A DNA stretch of 64,000 nucleotides from an uncultured Saprospiraceae bacterium (GTDB lineage: Bacteria > Bacteroidota > Bacteroidia > Chitinophagales > Saprospiraceae). Position 1 is the first letter of the stretch; the number at the start of each line of letters is the position of its first letter. The stretch lies in assembly GCA_937981555.1 (NCBI GenBank), contig CALJOK010000036.1:1-64000 (forward strand), read 5' to 3'. The notes under the pieces were generated by a model, which saw nothing but the letters and a program-made list of their open reading frames with translations, was not told the origin of the DNA and did no database searches. Shown here piece by piece: positions 63,301 to 64,000 of the stretch. A program made the translations under genes and the position numbers.

Positions 63301-64000
63301 CTGGAGTAATGGCGGAACTGGACAAAATTTAAATGGCTTAGCTGCTGGGTCTTATACGCCAACAGTAACTGATGCTAACGGATGTGTAAAAGTTGGATCA
63401 GCAATTACAGTTGGACAACCTGCCGCAATTACAGTTATTCCTACTATTAATGGTGCTTCTTGTTTCGGCGAATGCGACGGATCAATTAGTTTAAATATCT
63501 CAGGAGGAACTGCTGGATATTCAGTAACATGGAGTAATCAAGCAACTGGAACATCAATATCTAACTTATGTGCAGGAAATTATTCTGCAACAATTACAGA
63601 TGCAAATGGATGTGTATTTTCTGATACTTATTCAGTTACGCAGCCTGCATCATTTGGGTTAAGTTTTGTAGTACAGAATGAATCTCCTGTAGGAAATGAT
63701 GGAGCAATTAACTTGACAGTTTCTCCAAATGGCGACTATAGTTGGTTATGGAGTAATGGAGCAACTACTGAGGATATCAATGGCTTAAATGCGGATATAT
63801 ATAATGTAACAGTTACAGATAATGCTTCAGGTTGTACAGCAGTAGGAGGAGCGGCAGTTACTAACACGCTAAGTATCCAAACGGAAATAGTAACACATGT
63901 AACTTGTCATGATGGAAGTGATGGATCTATCGAAATAACTGTTTCTGGTGGAACACCTGGATATTCTTACGTGTGGAGTACAGGGGGTAGCATTTTTGCT
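60377..64000 (+). CDS. giant cohesin-like and SprB-repeat surface protein (3' end outside window)
   Basis: It is open for 1208 codons to the window edge with no stop. A signal peptide (1-21, ending ATAQ) is followed by four cohesin-like domains (roughly 22-170, 175-320, 325-470, 472-625; each has a WDPS/WDPA/LWDNS motif) and then eight SprB-type repeats of about 72 residues (from about 635; GGTPGYTYLWSTGSTNEDLN, LAAGTYFVTATDSNGCTGES), the last cut by the edge. SprB is the mobile surface adhesin of gliding bacteria. The C-terminus is expected to carry a T9SS tail. It is probably co-transcribed with the smaller cohesin gene 70 bases upstream. Confidence 0.9.
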   Translation, partial: MKKIITLLLLGWLVTFSATAQVVYNVSPSSSSADPGTTIFVDVTVDNFIDMIGFQFEMEWNDQVLEFQNITTYGNILCNGGSVCFAYPNDFGPATIQDFFVTQYLDPNFTNPTANTIANGGKLLTMEFLVVGQAGQSSPIDFRGAILAVDSDFNELSVANGMLTANNGTFNVNGTGCAGAGDVTFTASDESGDTGTSTSVKISVDNFENVEGFGYTINWDPSIISFQSIENLNLAGLTNPAQGVGSFGTSQTANGNLFVSWDNSSGVTACDGDVIFEIAYNIIGAGQTTTDIDFTGNIEVIRNSLLVPHDVNSGEVMVTGNGTGQQTGITFIAENVTGENGTQVCVPVKVANFDQVTSFQYDLTWDPAIISFATVLDGAGQPLSPIGSGNPLGLLNPAPPSFGNFGITNTNNGVLSLSWDNSSGVTLTDQTPIYQVCYDIIGSTGETSSINYGGTIEVADVNGLADFTGVPGSVGVIEVFNGGLNLEWDCCEKANPGENVCVDVRVVDGFDAILSAQYGMLWDNSVLTFESIAFANGNPLGLSIGNNLVYDANADAVKLLWFDNSGQGVTLSPGTPLYQICFDVTGAVGTNADLEMGPIPNAVPPFSVEISNNQNTVDFLGNSCNITVENILPITITETITNPSCVGDTDGAIDVTVTGGVEEYTYAWSTTATSQDLSGLAAGNYTISVTDCKGVVAEKTITVSNPTPITATANITQVSGAGNSDGAIDLSPNGGTPGYTYLWSTGSTNEDLNGLSIGTYTVTITDVNGCTGTASFVVPNACNPITISVNAISEICAGQSNGSATASGSGGVGPYTYTWSNSLPTGPTVSGLAAGTYFVTATDSNGCTGESSFSIETGASLLVNIINTTNLTCFGDNTGSITISGFGGAGGTTYTAVWQPGNMTGLTISNLAAGTYTPVITDATTGCTATGNPITLTQPTDISMSGSASNTSCNGGSDGSISLNISGGTTGYTVNWSNGGTGQNLNGLAAGSYTPTVTDANGCVKVGSAITVGQPAAITVIPTINGASCFGECDGSISLNISGGTAGYSVTWSNQATGTSISNLCAGNYSATITDANGCVFSDTYSVTQPASFGLSFVVQNESPVGNDGAINLTVSPNGDYSWLWSNGATTEDINGLNADIYNVTVTDNASGCTAVGGAAVTNTLSIQTEIVTHVTCHDGSDGSIEITVSGGTPGYSYVWSTGGSIFA

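Overview
This window is AT-rich chromosomal DNA from a member of the Bacteroidota, most likely class Saprospiria or a close relative. The evidence is type IX secretion (T9SS) sorting tails, a gliding-associated C-terminal (CHU_C-type) domain, SprB-like repeats, TonB-plug and carboxypeptidase-regulatory-like domains, many Bacteroidota-style lipoproteins, a complete Bat aerotolerance cluster, and TAnnTTTG promoter boxes. The class-level placement is inference. I found no rRNA, tRNA, insertion sequence, phage or CRISPR array.

Layout. (1) 1-5000: a + strand array of four short secreted proteins, each like the N-terminus of a TonB-dependent receptor cut off inside the plug, followed by an 872-residue protein that repeats the module twice and adds a von Willebrand A domain and a T9SS tail. 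(2) 5100-14600: mostly - strand genes: VOC protein, M14 carboxypeptidase, GldM-like protein, two T9SS-tail proteins, TauE/SafE permease, methylmalonyl-CoA epimerase, and rpmH-rnpA. (3) 14700-35700: housekeeping and metabolic genes: rho, serS, zinc peptidase, PIN-like protein, frr, lpxH, 3-hydroxyanthranilate dioxygenase, an SDR, a FIST-histidine kinase pair, aroQ, recQ, kdsD, and several lipoproteins of unknown role. (4) 35750-40050: a CHU_C adhesin-like protein, a rhomboid protease and a tandem pair of TonB-C-domain lipoproteins. (5) 40120-52990: the Bat cluster on the - strand, read moxR, three extra genes, DUF58, an exported membrane protein, batA, batB, a TPR protein, batC, a one-domain BatD-like gene, batD. 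(6) 53300-58600: two small lipoproteins, a YpdA-type reductase, a TPR-histidine kinase and a TPR membrane protein. (7) 59500-64000: a cohesin-like T9SS protein, then the start of a giant cohesin/SprB-repeat protein that runs off the window.

Two themes run through the window. One is cell-surface and envelope biology: T9SS cargo, lipoproteins, BatA/B VWA proteins, TonB-like parts, LPS precursor enzymes (lpxH, kdsD). The other is a dense population of imperfect inverted repeats in intergenic spaces (at about 1600, 5001, 5557, 13236, 14321, 27019, 41978, 49094). One further repeat family, with the core GAATATCCAATAT, has become part of the coding 5' ends of two genes.

The least explained part is the plug-fragment array at 139-4994. 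Four separate reading frames stop at the same point of the TonB plug motif and lie directly upstream of a barrel-less plug-VWA-T9SS fusion protein.
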